Shown here piece by piece: positions 43,380 through 51,802 of a DNA stretch of 64,000 bases (within the stretch, counting starts at the first letter, position 1; each line of letters starts with the position of its first letter). The notes beneath the pieces are model-generated. The model had not been told where the DNA came from and did not search any database. It saw only the letters and a list, made by a program, of their open reading frames with translations. Origin of the DNA: Peribacillus simplex. Its GTDB lineage: Bacteria > Bacillota > Bacilli > Bacillales > DSM-1321. A program made the position numbers and the translations under genes. The stretch spans positions 1 through 64,000 of the forward strand of contig NZ_LNNH01000059.1 of the NCBI RefSeq assembly GCF_001542915.1, given 5' to 3'.

Positions 43380-44027
43380 ATGGTTAAAATTGCACCTTCG
43401 ATTTTATCAGCAGACTTTGCAAAATTGGGAGAAGAAATCCTTGATGTGGAAAGAGGCGGGGCGGATTTTATTCATGTGGATGTCATGGATGGGCAGTTCG
43501 TTCCGAATATTACCATCGGACCGTTAATAGTGGAAGCCATTCGGCCTGTGACTAAACTGCCGCTAGACGTTCATCTTATGATCGAACAACCGGACCGTTA
43601 TATCGAGGCGTTCGCAAAAGCTGGAGCCGACTATATAACGGTGCATGCAGAGGCCTGCACGCATCTGCACCGAACGATCCAGTTAATTAAATCATTCGGC
43701 CTCAAGGCAGGGGTGGTGCTTAATCCAGCCACGCCAGCGTCCTTGCTCCAACCTATAATCGAAGATATTGATATGGTGCTGTTGATGACGGTTAACCCAG
43801 GCTTCGGCGGGCAAAAGTTCATCACATCCGTATTGCCAAAAATCGCTGAAGTTAAGGCGATGGCGGACAACCATAATCAGGATCTGGAGATAGAGATTGA
43901 TGGCGGAGTCAATGAAGAAACGGCGAAACTATGTATTGAACAAGGGGCGACGGTCCTTGTGGCCGGGTCAGCAATATATAATCAGGCAGATCGCCGTGCA
44001 GCGATTCAAAGAATTCGGGGAAATTGA
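43380..44027 (+). CDS. rpe: Ribulose-phosphate 3-epimerase
   Basis: Interconverts ribulose-5-P and xylulose-5-P in the pentose phosphate pathway. ATG 43380 is 1 bp after the rsgA stop, with CGAGGT inside rsgA, giving 215 residues. TIM-barrel motifs: [53 protein letters not shown] and the terminal [10 protein letters not shown] and LVAGSAIY. Followed by a terminator. Confidence 0.97.
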   Translation: MVKIAPSILSADFAKLGEEILDVERGGADFIHVDVMDGQFVPNITIGPLIVEAIRPVTKLPLDVHLMIEQPDRYIEAFAKAGADYITVHAEACTHLHRTIQLIKSFGLKAGVVLNPATPASLLQPIIEDIDMVLLMTVNPGFGGQKFITSVLPKIAEVKAMADNHNQDLEIEIDGGVNEETAKLCIEQGATVLVAGSAIYNQADRRAAIQRIRGN

Positions 44028-44030
44028 TAT

Positions 44031-44076
44031 AAAGCCGACATTATCGTATACATAGGATAATGATCGGCTTTTTTTA
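44031..44076 (+). terminator. Terminator after rpe
   Basis: AAAGCCGACATTATC pairs with GATAATGATCGGCTTT (one bulged base) around an 8-9 base loop, followed by seven T residues. It ends the transcript that runs through prkC, rsgA and rpe. Confidence 0.92.
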
Positions 44077-44131
44077 ACAGTGTCACAAAGAAATCTCGTA
44101 TATGCATATACGTGTAAAAAGGATGATGATC

Positions 44132-44785
44132 ATGATCATTAGTATAATGGCGGGCGGTCCAGAATCGCTATGGCCTGATTTGGCAAGGTATAAGGAAATG
44201 ACGGATCTTTGGATCGGGGTTGATAGAGGAGTGTGGGCCTTGCTTGAAAATGGGATCGACCCTAAATGCGCCTTCGGGGATTTTGACTCGGTTTCGCAAG
44301 ACGAATACAAGGTAATTGCACAAAGGCTTCAGCAAGTGAATTTATATTCTTCGGAAAAGGATGAAACGGATCTGGAAATCGCTTTTCATTGGGCGATAGA
44401 TCAAAAACCGAGTGAAATTCACATCCTTGGGGCCACTGGGGGGAGAATGGATCATTTTCTTGGCAATATCCAGCTGCTCCAAAAGGAAAGCATCCTTCCC
44501 ATTCATGCCGATATTGATATATACATAGTCGATCGACAAAACATTTTCACCGTCAAGACAGCAGGCTCTTATGAGGTAACTGCTTTGAAGGATAAGAAGT
44601 ACGTATCATTCCTGCCAGTCACAACGGCAGTCACTGGCATCACCCTGACAGGCTTCAAATACCCGCTGAGCGATCGCAGCTTGGAGATAGGTTCGACACT
44701 CTGCATCAGCAATGAACTAATTTCCGAATCTGGGAATGTTTCATTTAAGGAGGGCATATTAATGATGGTAAGAAGCAGAGATTAA
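44132..44785 (+). CDS. thiN: Thiamine pyrophosphokinase ThiN
   Basis: Transfers pyrophosphate from ATP to thiamine. From ATG 44132 (9 bases after AAAAAGGA) it has 217 residues; ATGs at 44102, 44123 and 44126 are also in frame, so the exact start is uncertain. Conserved: MAGGPESLWPDL, IGVDRGVWALLENGI, AFGDFDSVS, SSEKDETDLEIAFHWA, ILGATGGRMDHFLGN. It lies between the rpe terminator and spoVM. Confidence 0.93.
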   Translation: MIISIMAGGPESLWPDLARYKEMTDLWIGVDRGVWALLENGIDPKCAFGDFDSVSQDEYKVIAQRLQQVNLYSSEKDETDLEIAFHWAIDQKPSEIHILGATGGRMDHFLGNIQLLQKESILPIHADIDIYIVDRQNIFTVKTAGSYEVTALKDKKYVSFLPVTTAVTGITLTGFKYPLSDRSLEIGSTLCISNELISESGNVSFKEGILMMVRSRD

Positions 44786-44806
44786 AATTCATGCTTAAAG
44801 CAGATT

Positions 44807-44833
44807 CGGATATAATTACAAATCCTATATCCG
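44807..44833. repeat. Inverted repeat after thiN
   Basis: CGGATATA (44807-44814) and TATATCCG (44826-44833) pair around 11 bases. No T tract follows, so termination of thiN is uncertain. It lies about 75 bp before spoVM. Confidence 0.45.
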
Positions 44834-44905
44834 CTTAAAAGCTTATGTTGTAATAGAAAAATTCCACTTCATCTTAATTCGTGGGATGCAAAGAGGAGGG
44901 GCATG

Positions 44906-44986
44906 ATGAAATTTTATACAATAAAATTGCCAAAAGTTCTGGGTAGTTTGGTAAGGGCTATGCTCGGAGCGTTTAAAAAGGGCTGA
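44906..44986 (+). CDS. spoVM: Spore morphogenesis peptide SpoVM
   Basis: A 26-residue amphipathic peptide that marks the convex forespore membrane and anchors SpoIVA for coat assembly. It begins MKFYTIKLPKVLGSLVRAML, and its length matches the B. subtilis protein. Pro9, important for curvature sensing in B. subtilis, is kept. The ribosome binding site GAGGAGGGG (44893-44901) precedes two ATGs (44903 and 44906); the second gives the canonical N-terminus. Transcription by SigE is expected from the homologue. A strong terminator follows. Confidence 0.96.
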   Translation: MKFYTIKLPKVLGSLVRAMLGAFKKG

Positions 44987-45001
44987 TACTTATTCTACAT
45001 G

Positions 45002-45034
45002 ACACCTCTCGGATTTCCGGAGGTGTTATTTTTC
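45002..45034 (+). terminator. spoVM terminator
   Basis: ACACCTC and GAGGTGT form a 7-bp stem with an 11-base loop, in which CGG/CCG can extend the pairing, followed by TATTTTT. It lies 15 bp after the spoVM stop. Confidence 0.8.
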
Positions 45035-45154
45035 GTGAATCCAGGGTTACCGAATGTGTGGCCATCCATTAATGGGAGATGATTTTCTAGATGCGGATAT
45101 AAAAAAGTCTACGAAGCTATCAACCATCCCCATTAAATTGTCAGCCATTTCAAG

Positions 45155-45179
45155 TAAAAAGGCATCCTTAGAGGATGCC
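45155..45179 (-). terminator. rpmB terminator (minus strand)
   Basis: On the minus strand GGCATCC, a 5-base loop and GGATGCC are followed by TTTTTACTT. It starts 7 bp beyond the rpmB stop codon. Confidence 0.88.
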
Positions 45180-45185
45180 GTAACA

Positions 45186-45374
45186 TTATACGCGTTCTAC
45201 TTTGCCCGATTTAAGAGCTCTTGCAGAAACGTATACACGTTTAGGTTTACCGTCAACTAAAATACGCACTTTTTGAAGGTTAGCGCCCCATGTACGCTTG
45301 CTAGCGTTCATTGCGTGAGAGCGGCTGTTACCAGAACGAGTTCTTCTTCCAGTGATTACACATTTACGTGCCAT
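45186..45374 (-). CDS. rpmB: 50S ribosomal protein L28
   Basis: Large-subunit ribosomal protein of 62 residues beginning [20 protein letters not shown], the L28 signature, and ending with [12 protein letters not shown] conserved Cys is kept but the full zinc-ribbon set is not evident. The start at 45374 follows GGAGGGAATTGAAC; an in-frame upstream ATG (45380) overlaps that region and is not conserved. As in B. subtilis, it is divergent from yloU and convergent with spoVM. Confidence 0.97.
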   Translation of the reverse strand: MARKCVITGRRTRSGNSRSHAMNASKRTWGANLQKVRILVDGKPKRVYVSARALKSGKVERV

Positions 45375-45446
45375 GTTCAATTCCCTCCTAACTACACCAA
45401 GCTTAAGTTTTCACAGTCATCTTAAGTCTTTGTAAAATACTTTAAT

Positions 45447-45475
45447 AATTTATCATACCTACCGTGAGAATGCAA
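45447..45475 (-). promoter_or_regulatory. Probable rpmB promoter
   Basis: On the minus strand TTGCAT (45475-45470), 17 bp and TAAATT (45452-45447). It lies about 75 bp before the rpmB start. Confidence 0.42.
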
Positions 45476-45507
45476 TACTTCAGTTAATTACTTTCAAGAA
45501 AAATACC

Positions 45508-45539
45508 TTGACATACAAACTGGAAAATTGAATTATATT
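45508..45539 (+). promoter_or_regulatory. Probable yloU-yloV promoter
   Basis: TTGACA (45508-45513) is a perfect -35. TATATT (45534-45539) is the best -10 but at 20 bp; AATTAT at 17 bp is an alternative. It lies about 90 bp before yloU. Confidence 0.5.
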
Positions 45540-45626
45540 AAGTACCGTAAGACAATTACTTTTAAAACCTCAGACATTATAGTAAAATGTCTTTAGTTGA
45601 CTTGATTTTTGGGAGGGAAAAGAGAA

Positions 45627-45989
45627 ATGTCTATTGAATTACAAACGAAATATGGACAAATTGATATCTCTAATGATGTTATCGCAACCGTAGCAGGCGG
45701 AGCAGCAGTGGATTGCTACGGAATTATAGGAATGGCTTCCAAAAAACAATTTAAAGATGGCATTGCTGAAATTTTAAGAAAAGAAAACTTTACTAAGGGT
45801 GTAATTGTCCGTCAAGAAGAGGAAGAAGTTCATATCGATATGTATATCATCGTAAGCTATGGAACGAAAATCTCGGAAGTTGCGCATAATGTGCAATCGA
45901 AGGTAAAGTACACTCTGAACAAAACTGTAGGATTAGCGGTTGATTCCGTAAACATTTTTGTCCAGGGAGTTCGTGTGACGAACCCTTAA
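45627..45989 (+). CDS. yloU: Asp23/Gls24 family protein YloU
   Basis: Asp23/Gls24-family envelope-associated protein of 120 residues, fairly conserved next to the DhaL/FakA protein. Family features: GQIDISNDVIATVAGGAAVD, CYGIIGM, VHIDMYIIVSYGTKI and NKTVGLAVDSVNIFVQGV. ATG 45627 follows GGGAGGG at 45611-45617. It precedes yloV by 18 bp. The molecular role is unclear; context suggests a link to fatty-acid kinase or membrane homeostasis. Confidence 0.92.
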   Translation: MSIELQTKYGQIDISNDVIATVAGGAAVDCYGIIGMASKKQFKDGIAEILRKENFTKGVIVRQEEEEVHIDMYIIVSYGTKISEVAHNVQSKVKYTLNKTVGLAVDSVNIFVQGVRVTNP

Positions 45990-46007
45990 GTATAGGAGGA
46001 AAGTTTA

Positions 46008-47678
46008 GTGTCAATTACAAGTTTAAATGGAAAGCGCTTTGCAGAAATGATCATTCAAGGTGCCAATCATTTAGCGGCCAATGCCCAAATGGTTGATGCG
46101 TTGAATGTTTTCCCTGTCCCAGATGGAGATACCGGGACGAATATGAATTTATCGATGACTTCCGGAGCGAAGGAAGTGCAAAATAACGTCCAGGAACACA
46201 TCGGAAAAGTGGGCACATCCCTTTCGAGAGGACTGCTGATGGGCGCTCGCGGCAATTCTGGTGTTATCCTTTCACAGTTGTTCCGCGGCTTTGCAAAAGC
46301 GATTGAACATAAATCGGAAATCAATAGTGAAGAATTCGCACAAGCTTTCGAAGCAGGCGTGCAAACAGCTTATAAGGCTGTAATGAAACCTGTCGAAGGA
46401 ACCATTTTAACGGTTGCCAAAGATGCAGCCAAGCAAGCGGTTACATCAGCTGCCAGGCACCAAGACCTCATTCAGGTTATGGAAGAGATCGTAATCGAGG
46501 CCAATGCCTCGCTGAAACGCACACCGGATCTGCTTCCGGTCTTGAAAGAGGTGGGAGTCGTCGACAGCGGCGGACAGGGCTTGGTGTTCGTATATGAAGG
46601 CTTCCTGGCCGAACTCAAAGGTGAAGCCCTTCCAGCCCGTTCCGAACATGGCCCTAGCATGGATGACATGGTCAGTGCCGAGCATCACATGAACGTCCAA
46701 GGGCATATGAACACGGAAGATATCGTGTTTGGTTACTGCACGGAATTCATGGTCCGGTTAGAAAGTGACAAGCTGGCTAATAAATCATTTGATGAGGAAC
46801 AATTCCGAAATGATTTAAGTGAATACGGAGATTCATTATTAGTCATTTCAGATGATGAAGTTGTCAAAGTACATATTCATTCTGAACAGCCTGGAGAATG
46901 TCTCAATTATGGACAGCGATACGGTAGCTTAATCAAAATGAAAATCGATAATATGCGCGAACAGCATACTGCGATCGTGGGTGAAACGCAGACTCCGCTT
47001 CAAACGAAACCGGCAACGAAAGATAAATACGGAGTCGTGTCCGTTGCGATGGGTGCAGGAATCAGTGAATTGTTCAAAAGCATCGGCGCCAAGTCCGTCA
47101 TCGAGGGCGGTCAGACGATGAATCCTAGCACGGAAGATATCGTTAAAGCGGTCGAAGAGGCAAATGCCGAGCATGTCATCATCTTGCCTAACAATAAAAA
47201 TATCATTATGGCTGCCAACCAAGCAGCAGATGTCCTTGGAGATCATGTGACGGTCGTCCCGACGAAGACGGTACCACAGGGAATGGCTGCCTTGTTGGCA
47301 TTCAATCCAACACTTGATGCTGCCGAGAATACACAAGCGATGAGCGAAGCCCTTTCGCATGTGAAAACCGGCCAGGTCACTTTTGCCGTACGTGATACCA
47401 ATATTGATGGTCTAGCCATTGAGACGGGGGATTTCATGGGAATAGCTGAAGGAACCATCAAAGTGAAGGATAAAGACAAGACGCAAGCGGCAAAAGAGCT
47501 TCTTACTGAAATGATTGACGAGGATGCCGAGATCCTGACGATATTATATGGAGAAGATGCCAATGCAGAAGAAGTCGAAAATCTTGTTGCATTCTGTAAG
47601 GAGAATTTCGAAGACGTTGAAGTTGAAGTCCATAATGGCAAACAACCTTTATATTCTTTCATTTTTTCAATTGAATAA
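46008..47678 (+). CDS. fakA: DhaL-domain fatty acid kinase-like protein (FakA/YloV)
   Basis: ATP-binding kinase subunit that, with a FakB fatty-acid-binding partner, phosphorylates exogenous fatty acids for PlsX/PlsY. The 556 residues contain the DhaL domain (1-~200; DALNVFPVPDGDTGTNM with Mg-binding Asp residues, GARGNSGVILSQLFRG, GTILTV), a middle domain, and the C-terminal DUF1949/DegV-like half (VSVAMGAGISELF, LPNNKNIIMAANQAA). GTG 46008 follows GGAGGAAAG. plsX lies 4.7 kb downstream. No fakB is in the window. Confidence 0.9.
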   Translation: MSITSLNGKRFAEMIIQGANHLAANAQMVDALNVFPVPDGDTGTNMNLSMTSGAKEVQNNVQEHIGKVGTSLSRGLLMGARGNSGVILSQLFRGFAKAIEHKSEINSEEFAQAFEAGVQTAYKAVMKPVEGTILTVAKDAAKQAVTSAARHQDLIQVMEEIVIEANASLKRTPDLLPVLKEVGVVDSGGQGLVFVYEGFLAELKGEALPARSEHGPSMDDMVSAEHHMNVQGHMNTEDIVFGYCTEFMVRLESDKLANKSFDEEQFRNDLSEYGDSLLVISDDEVVKVHIHSEQPGECLNYGQRYGSLIKMKIDNMREQHTAIVGETQTPLQTKPATKDKYGVVSVAMGAGISELFKSIGAKSVIEGGQTMNPSTEDIVKAVEEANAEHVIILPNNKNIIMAANQAADVLGDHVTVVPTKTVPQGMAALLAFNPTLDAAENTQAMSEALSHVKTGQVTFAVRDTNIDGLAIETGDFMGIAEGTIKVKDKDKTQAAKELLTEMIDEDAEILTILYGEDANAEEVENLVAFCKENFEDVEVEVHNGKQPLYSFIFSIE

Positions 47679-47746
47679 GTAACCTTTCATGAAGCTAAAG
47701 CATGTTCCGTTTCTTTCTTAGGATCATGAACGAATAAAAGGCAAGA

Positions 47747-47788
47747 AACTGCATAAGTCATTAGGCTATGCAGTTTTATTTTTTTTTG
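47747..47788 (+). terminator. Terminator after yloV
   Basis: AACTGCATA and TATGCAGTT form a 9-bp stem around 11 bases (in which AGTCATTAGG is mostly unpaired), followed by TTATTTTTTTTT. It lies 68 bp after the yloV stop. Confidence 0.85.
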
Positions 47789-47799
47789 CTGCTATTCGC

Positions 47800-47897
47800 T
47801 TATCCAGAGGGCGGGCTGAGCCTTATCGACGTGAACGCTTGTTCAGTCTCAACAGTCCCCTGCCCGCACAGGAGTCTCACAATCAACCTTAACTAGT
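47800..47897. repeat. Dispersed structured repeat, copy 3 (minus orientation, truncated and degenerate)
   Basis: Reading the minus strand gives GTTGATTGTGAGACTCCTG, then GCGGGCAGGGGACTGTTGAG, and finally GCCCGCCCTCTGGATAAGCG. The first part matches copy 1 (GTTGATT, GAGACTCCTG) and the end matches copy 2 (CCGCCCTCTGGATAAG). Internal sequence is diverged and partly lost. Confidence 0.55.
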
Positions 47898-48048
47898 GTC
47901 GATTTAAAAACAGCACTCTTAACGAAAAGAGCCAATTTTTTGATGAACGATATGAACGGCCTGAATGGAATTACGGCGAATTTGACGTTATTATTAATCT
48001 AACACCCAGCCTTTCCCTTGATTTCAATAGCTGAAGGAGGAGCAATGC
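47898..48048. other. Leader region of sdaAB
   Basis: Between the repeat remnant and sdaAB there are 150 bp. CTCTT (47917-47921) and AAGAG (47927-47931) form a small hairpin followed by CCAATTTTTT, a weak terminator-like element. No convincing promoter and no gene were found. Confidence 0.35.
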
Positions 48049-48711
48049 ATGAAATTCAGAAGTGTATTCGATATAATAGGTCCTGTTATGATTGGCCCCT
48101 CTAGTTCCCATACTGCCGGAGCGGCAAGAATTGGGAGGGTGGCCAGGAACTTATTCAACCGTGAACCGAAATGGGCACATATTTCTTTTTATGGATCGTT
48201 CGCTAAAACCTACAAAGGACATGGAACGGATGTAGCCATCGTAGGAGGTTTACTTGATTTTGATACATTTGACGAGAGAATTAAGGAATCGTTGGAAATA
48301 GCACGTAAAAAGAAAATTAAAATTGCTTTCCGGGAAGAAGAAGCAGTCCCTGAACATCCCAATACAGCAAAAATAACGGTGGGAGATGAGGATGGGGAAC
48401 TTGAACTCGTCGGAATATCGATTGGCGGAGGGAAAATTGAAATTGTCGAATTGAATGGGTTTAAGTTGAGGCTTTCGGGCCACAACCCTGCCATACTGGT
48501 CGTGCATGATGACAGATTCGGGGCCATTGCCAGTGTTTCTAACATTTTGGCTAAGCATCGAATCAATATTGGCCAGATGGAAGTTTCCCGTAAAGAAAAA
48601 GGCAAAATGGCGCTGATGACGATTGAAGTGGACCAAAACCTTGAGGATCAAGTCATTGCTGAAATTACGGCACTCCCCAACATCACTCAGGTAGCGAGGA
48701 TTGTTGATTGA
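48049..48711 (+). CDS. sdaAB: L-serine dehydratase, iron-sulfur-dependent, beta subunit
   Basis: Beta subunit of the two-part [4Fe-4S] L-serine deaminase (serine to pyruvate and ammonia). The 220 residues have the beta-domain motif MIGPSSSHTAGAARIG, SFYGSFAKTYKGHGTDVAIVGG and a C-terminal ACT domain (ILVVHDDRFGAIASVSNILA, about 147-220). ATG 48049 follows GAAGGAGGAG. The alpha subunit follows after 42 bp. Confidence 0.96.
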   Translation: MKFRSVFDIIGPVMIGPSSSHTAGAARIGRVARNLFNREPKWAHISFYGSFAKTYKGHGTDVAIVGGLLDFDTFDERIKESLEIARKKKIKIAFREEEAVPEHPNTAKITVGDEDGELELVGISIGGGKIEIVELNGFKLRLSGHNPAILVVHDDRFGAIASVSNILAKHRINIGQMEVSRKEKGKMALMTIEVDQNLEDQVIAEITALPNITQVARIVD

Positions 48712-48753
48712 TAAGGAAATCGATTCGTTCCCACATAGGAAGGAGAAGATACC

Positions 48754-49638
48754 ATGTTTCGAAATGTTGCGGAATTGATAGAATTAGCTGAATCAAAACA
48801 GAAAAAAATATCAAATTTGATGATAGAACAGGAAATGGAAGTGACGGGCAGGACACGTGAACAAATCATCCACCAGATGGGGGTCAATCTGGATGTGATG
48901 GAACAGGCTGTTGAAAAGGGCCTCCAAGGTGTCCGGTCCGTTTCCGGCCTTACAGGCGGTGATGCAGTCCTGCTTCAGGATTATATTAATTCCGGGAATT
49001 CCCTATCCGGTGAATTGTTGTTGGATGCGGTCAGCAAGGCCGTGGCCACAAACGAAGTGAACGCGGCCATGGGAACCATTTGTGCGACCCCCACTGCCGG
49101 ATCGGCCGGGGTGGTGCCAGGAACCCTTTTTGCGTTGCAAAACAAACTAAAACCGAATCGGGAACAAAAAATCGAGTTCTTATTCACGGCAGGTGCCTTT
49201 GGCTTTGTTGTTGCGAACAATGCTTCAATTTCCGGGGCAGCGGGTGGCTGTCAGGCAGAGGTTGGTTCCGCTTCGGGAATGGCAGCGGCTGCAATTGTTG
49301 AAATGGCAGGGGGAACACCTGCGCAAAGCGCTGAAGCTATGGCGATTACGCTAAAGAACATGCTTGGTCTTGTATGTGACCCGGTTGCCGGGCTTGTGGA
49401 GGTACCTTGTGTGAAACGGAATGCGATGGGGGCGGCCAATGCAATGGTTGCCGCTGATATGGCGTTGGCGGGGATTACAAGCCGTATACCATGTGATGAA
49501 GTGATTGATGCGATGTACAAGATCGGGCAGACGATGCCATCGGCTCTTAGGGAAACTGCACAAGGAGGATTAGCGGCTACACCGACTGGACGGGAGTTGG
49601 AAGCGAAGATTTTTGGCTTGCCGCTTAACAAAAAGTGA
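48754..49638 (+). CDS. sdaAA: L-serine dehydratase, iron-sulfur-dependent, alpha subunit
   Basis: Catalytic alpha subunit of 294 residues carrying the iron-sulfur cluster. Expected cluster cysteines are in the stretches NAAMGTICATPTAGSAG, LVCDPVAGLVEVPCVKR and possibly GAAGGCQAEVG. The ribosome binding site GGAAGGAGAAG precedes ATG 48754. The stop overlaps the GTG of recG. Confidence 0.96.
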   Translation: MFRNVAELIELAESKQKKISNLMIEQEMEVTGRTREQIIHQMGVNLDVMEQAVEKGLQGVRSVSGLTGGDAVLLQDYINSGNSLSGELLLDAVSKAVATNEVNAAMGTICATPTAGSAGVVPGTLFALQNKLKPNREQKIEFLFTAGAFGFVVANNASISGAAGGCQAEVGSASGMAAAAIVEMAGGTPAQSAEAMAITLKNMLGLVCDPVAGLVEVPCVKRNAMGAANAMVAADMALAGITSRIPCDEVIDAMYKIGQTMPSALRETAQGGLAATPTGRELEAKIFGLPLNKK

Positions 49639-51686
49639 CCTCCGCCATTTTTGAGCCGATAACGGCAGTGAAAGGGATCGGGAGCGAAACGGCGGCAGCC
49701 CTGGAGGAAATGGAGATCCATACCGTCAAGAATCTCCTTGAACATCTTCCATATCGTTATGAAGATTACCGTTTGAGGGACTTGGAAACGGTAGAACATG
49801 ACGAGCGCGTCACCGTAGAAGGAAAGATTCATACCGTGCCCACATTAGGGTACTTTGGAAAGAAAAAATCGAGGCTGACGATTAAATTATTGACCGGGAG
49901 ATATTTAATAAATGTCATATTTTTCAACCAGCCATATTTGAAACCGAAACTTGCGATAGGGGAAACCATAACGGTAACTGGAAAATGGGATCGTCATCGC
50001 CAAACCATTACAGGCTCAGAGTGCCTTATTGGCAATCACAGTCGGGAGAAAGAATTTGAACCGGTTTATTCCGTGAAGGGCAGCATTACGGTTAAAGGTT
50101 TGCGCCGCTTTATCTCCAATGCTTTTACCCAGTATGGGTCCATGATTGAAGAGAATTTGCCTCCGCAATTGTTGGCGACATACAAATTGATGCCGCGTAA
50201 GGATGCTCTTCGCATGATGCATTTTCCTATATCCGCTGATGATATCAAGAAAGCGCGGCGCCGATTTGTGTATGAGGAATTTTTATTGTTTCAATTGAAA
50301 ATGCAGGCATTGCGTAAAGTGCAGCGGGAGCAATCAAAAGGAATCGGTCAGGAATTTGACATCAAGTCGGTGGAAGCCTTCATAGAAACGCTTCCTTTTC
50401 CATTAACACATGCTCAAAACCGTGTTGTCGATGAAATCTTGAATGACATGAAATCCCCTTATCGGATGAATCGCCTTCTTCAAGGCGATGTTGGATCAGG
50501 AAAAACGGTTGTGGCTGCGATCTGCCTGAAGGCGGCGATTACAGCGGGTTTCCAAGGCGCCCTTATGGTCCCGACCGAAATCCTGGCTGAGCAGCATACG
50601 CAATCATTGAAAGCGATGCTTGAACCGACCGGAGTGAAAGTAGCGTTATTGACCAGTTCGGTGAAGGGCAAAAAACGCCGGGAGCTATTACAAATGCTGG
50701 AATCCGGGGAGATCGACCTTTTGATCGGAACTCATGCTTTGATTCAGGATGAGGTGAATTTTCAAAACCTCGGTCTTGTCATAACAGATGAACAACATCG
50801 TTTTGGGGTGGAGCAGCGTCGGATCCTCCGTGAAAAAGGTGCGAATCCAGATGTTCTATTCATGACGGCAACACCGATTCCGCGTACGCTCGCGATTACC
50901 GTTTTTGGCGAAATGGATGTCTCGACGATAGATGAAATGCCGGCTGGGCGCAAGGCGATTGAAACGTATTGGGCAAAACATCAAATGCTTGACCGGATAT
51001 TGACTTTTGTTGAAAAGGAACTTAAAAAAGGACGGCAGGCCTACGTCATCTGTCCATTGATCGAGGAATCGGAAAAGCTTGATTCTTTGCAAAATGTTCT
51101 GGATGTCCATGCCATGCTGACACAATACTTTGCCAATCGCTATAAAGTGGGGCTCATGCATGGACGCCTTCCCGCGGATGAAAAAGACGAGGTCATGCAG
51201 CAGTTCAGCGTAAATGCTGCGCAAATCCTCGTCTCTACGACCGTTGTCGAGGTAGGAGTCAATGTTCCAAATGCAACGGTAATGGTCATCTATGATGCAG
51301 AACGTTTTGGACTTTCACAGCTGCATCAGCTGCGGGGAAGGGTTGGACGGGGAAGTGATCAGTCCTTTTGCATCCTCCTGGCAGATCCGAAAACGGAGGT
51401 CGGAAAAGAACGGATGAAAATCATGACAGAAACAAATGATGGCTTTGTCCTCTCCGAGAAAGATTTGGAACTTCGTGGCCCAGGTGATTTCTTTGGCAAA
51501 AAGCAAAGCGGCCTGCCGGAGTTCAAAGTGGCTGACATGGTCCACGATTACAGGACGTTGGAAGTGGCGCGCGAGGATGCCGCAAAACTGATTGCCTCCC
51601 AAAGCTTTTGGCATTCCCGGGAGTATGCACCGTTACGTACCTATTTAGAGGGGACAGGGGTATTTACGGGAGAAAAGCTGGACTGA
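49635..51686 (+). CDS. recG: ATP-dependent DNA helicase RecG
   Basis: Branched-DNA translocase that remodels stalled forks and Holliday junctions. The 683 residues comprise the N-terminal wedge/OB domain (VKGIGSETAAAL; HLPYRYEDYR), Walker A QGDVGSGKTVVAA (~284), DEQH box (VITDEQHRFGVEQ), TATPIPRT and the C-terminal helicase motif (QLRGRVGRGSDQS) with the GDFFGKKQSG wedge. GTG 49635 overlaps the sdaAA stop as GTGA and has no ribosome binding site, so translation probably depends on coupling. Confidence 0.96.
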   Translation: MTSAIFEPITAVKGIGSETAAALEEMEIHTVKNLLEHLPYRYEDYRLRDLETVEHDERVTVEGKIHTVPTLGYFGKKKSRLTIKLLTGRYLINVIFFNQPYLKPKLAIGETITVTGKWDRHRQTITGSECLIGNHSREKEFEPVYSVKGSITVKGLRRFISNAFTQYGSMIEENLPPQLLATYKLMPRKDALRMMHFPISADDIKKARRRFVYEEFLLFQLKMQALRKVQREQSKGIGQEFDIKSVEAFIETLPFPLTHAQNRVVDEILNDMKSPYRMNRLLQGDVGSGKTVVAAICLKAAITAGFQGALMVPTEILAEQHTQSLKAMLEPTGVKVALLTSSVKGKKRRELLQMLESGEIDLLIGTHALIQDEVNFQNLGLVITDEQHRFGVEQRRILREKGANPDVLFMTATPIPRTLAITVFGEMDVSTIDEMPAGRKAIETYWAKHQMLDRILTFVEKELKKGRQAYVICPLIEESEKLDSLQNVLDVHAMLTQYFANRYKVGLMHGRLPADEKDEVMQQFSVNAAQILVSTTVVEVGVNVPNATVMVIYDAERFGLSQLHQLRGRVGRGSDQSFCILLADPKTEVGKERMKIMTETNDGFVLSEKDLELRGPGDFFGKKQSGLPEFKVADMVHDYRTLEVAREDAAKLIASQSFWHSREYAPLRTYLEGTGVFTGEKLD

Positions 51687-51704
51687 AATAATGAAAATCA
51701 TTAG

Positions 51705-51745
51705 CAGATTGCGAGAATTTCCACATTATCTTGCAATCTGTTTTT
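51705..51745 (+). terminator. recG terminator, overlapping the fapR promoter
   Basis: CAGATTGCGAGA and TCTTGCAATCTG pair (one unpaired base) around a 10-base loop, followed by five T residues. Its 3' arm contains the fapR -35 box TTGCAA (51731-51736). Confidence 0.85.
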
Positions 51746-51759
51746 AAAATATATATACT
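51731..51759 (+). promoter_or_regulatory. SigA promoter of fapR operon
   Basis: TTGCAA (51731-51736) and TATACT (51754-51759) are 17 bp apart. It lies 44 bp before the fapR start, just upstream of a FapR box. Confidence 0.8.
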
Positions 51760-51762
51760 ACT

Positions 51763-51781
51763 ATTAGTACCTAGTCATAAT
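51763..51781 (+). promoter_or_regulatory. FapR operator
   Basis: ATTAGTACCTAGTCATAAT is an imperfect palindrome matching the known FapR box (ATTAGTACCTGRTACTAAT, from memory) in the left half and most of the right. It starts 4 bp after the -10 box. FapR bound here would block the promoter until malonyl-CoA releases it. Confidence 0.85.
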
Positions 51782-51802
51782 ACTACGGATGGTGACCTTC
51801 AA

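Noticed and set aside
45054..45260. 68-codon plus-strand ORF over the rpmB terminator
   Set aside because: It runs into the antisense of rpmB and across its terminator; no ribosome binding site.
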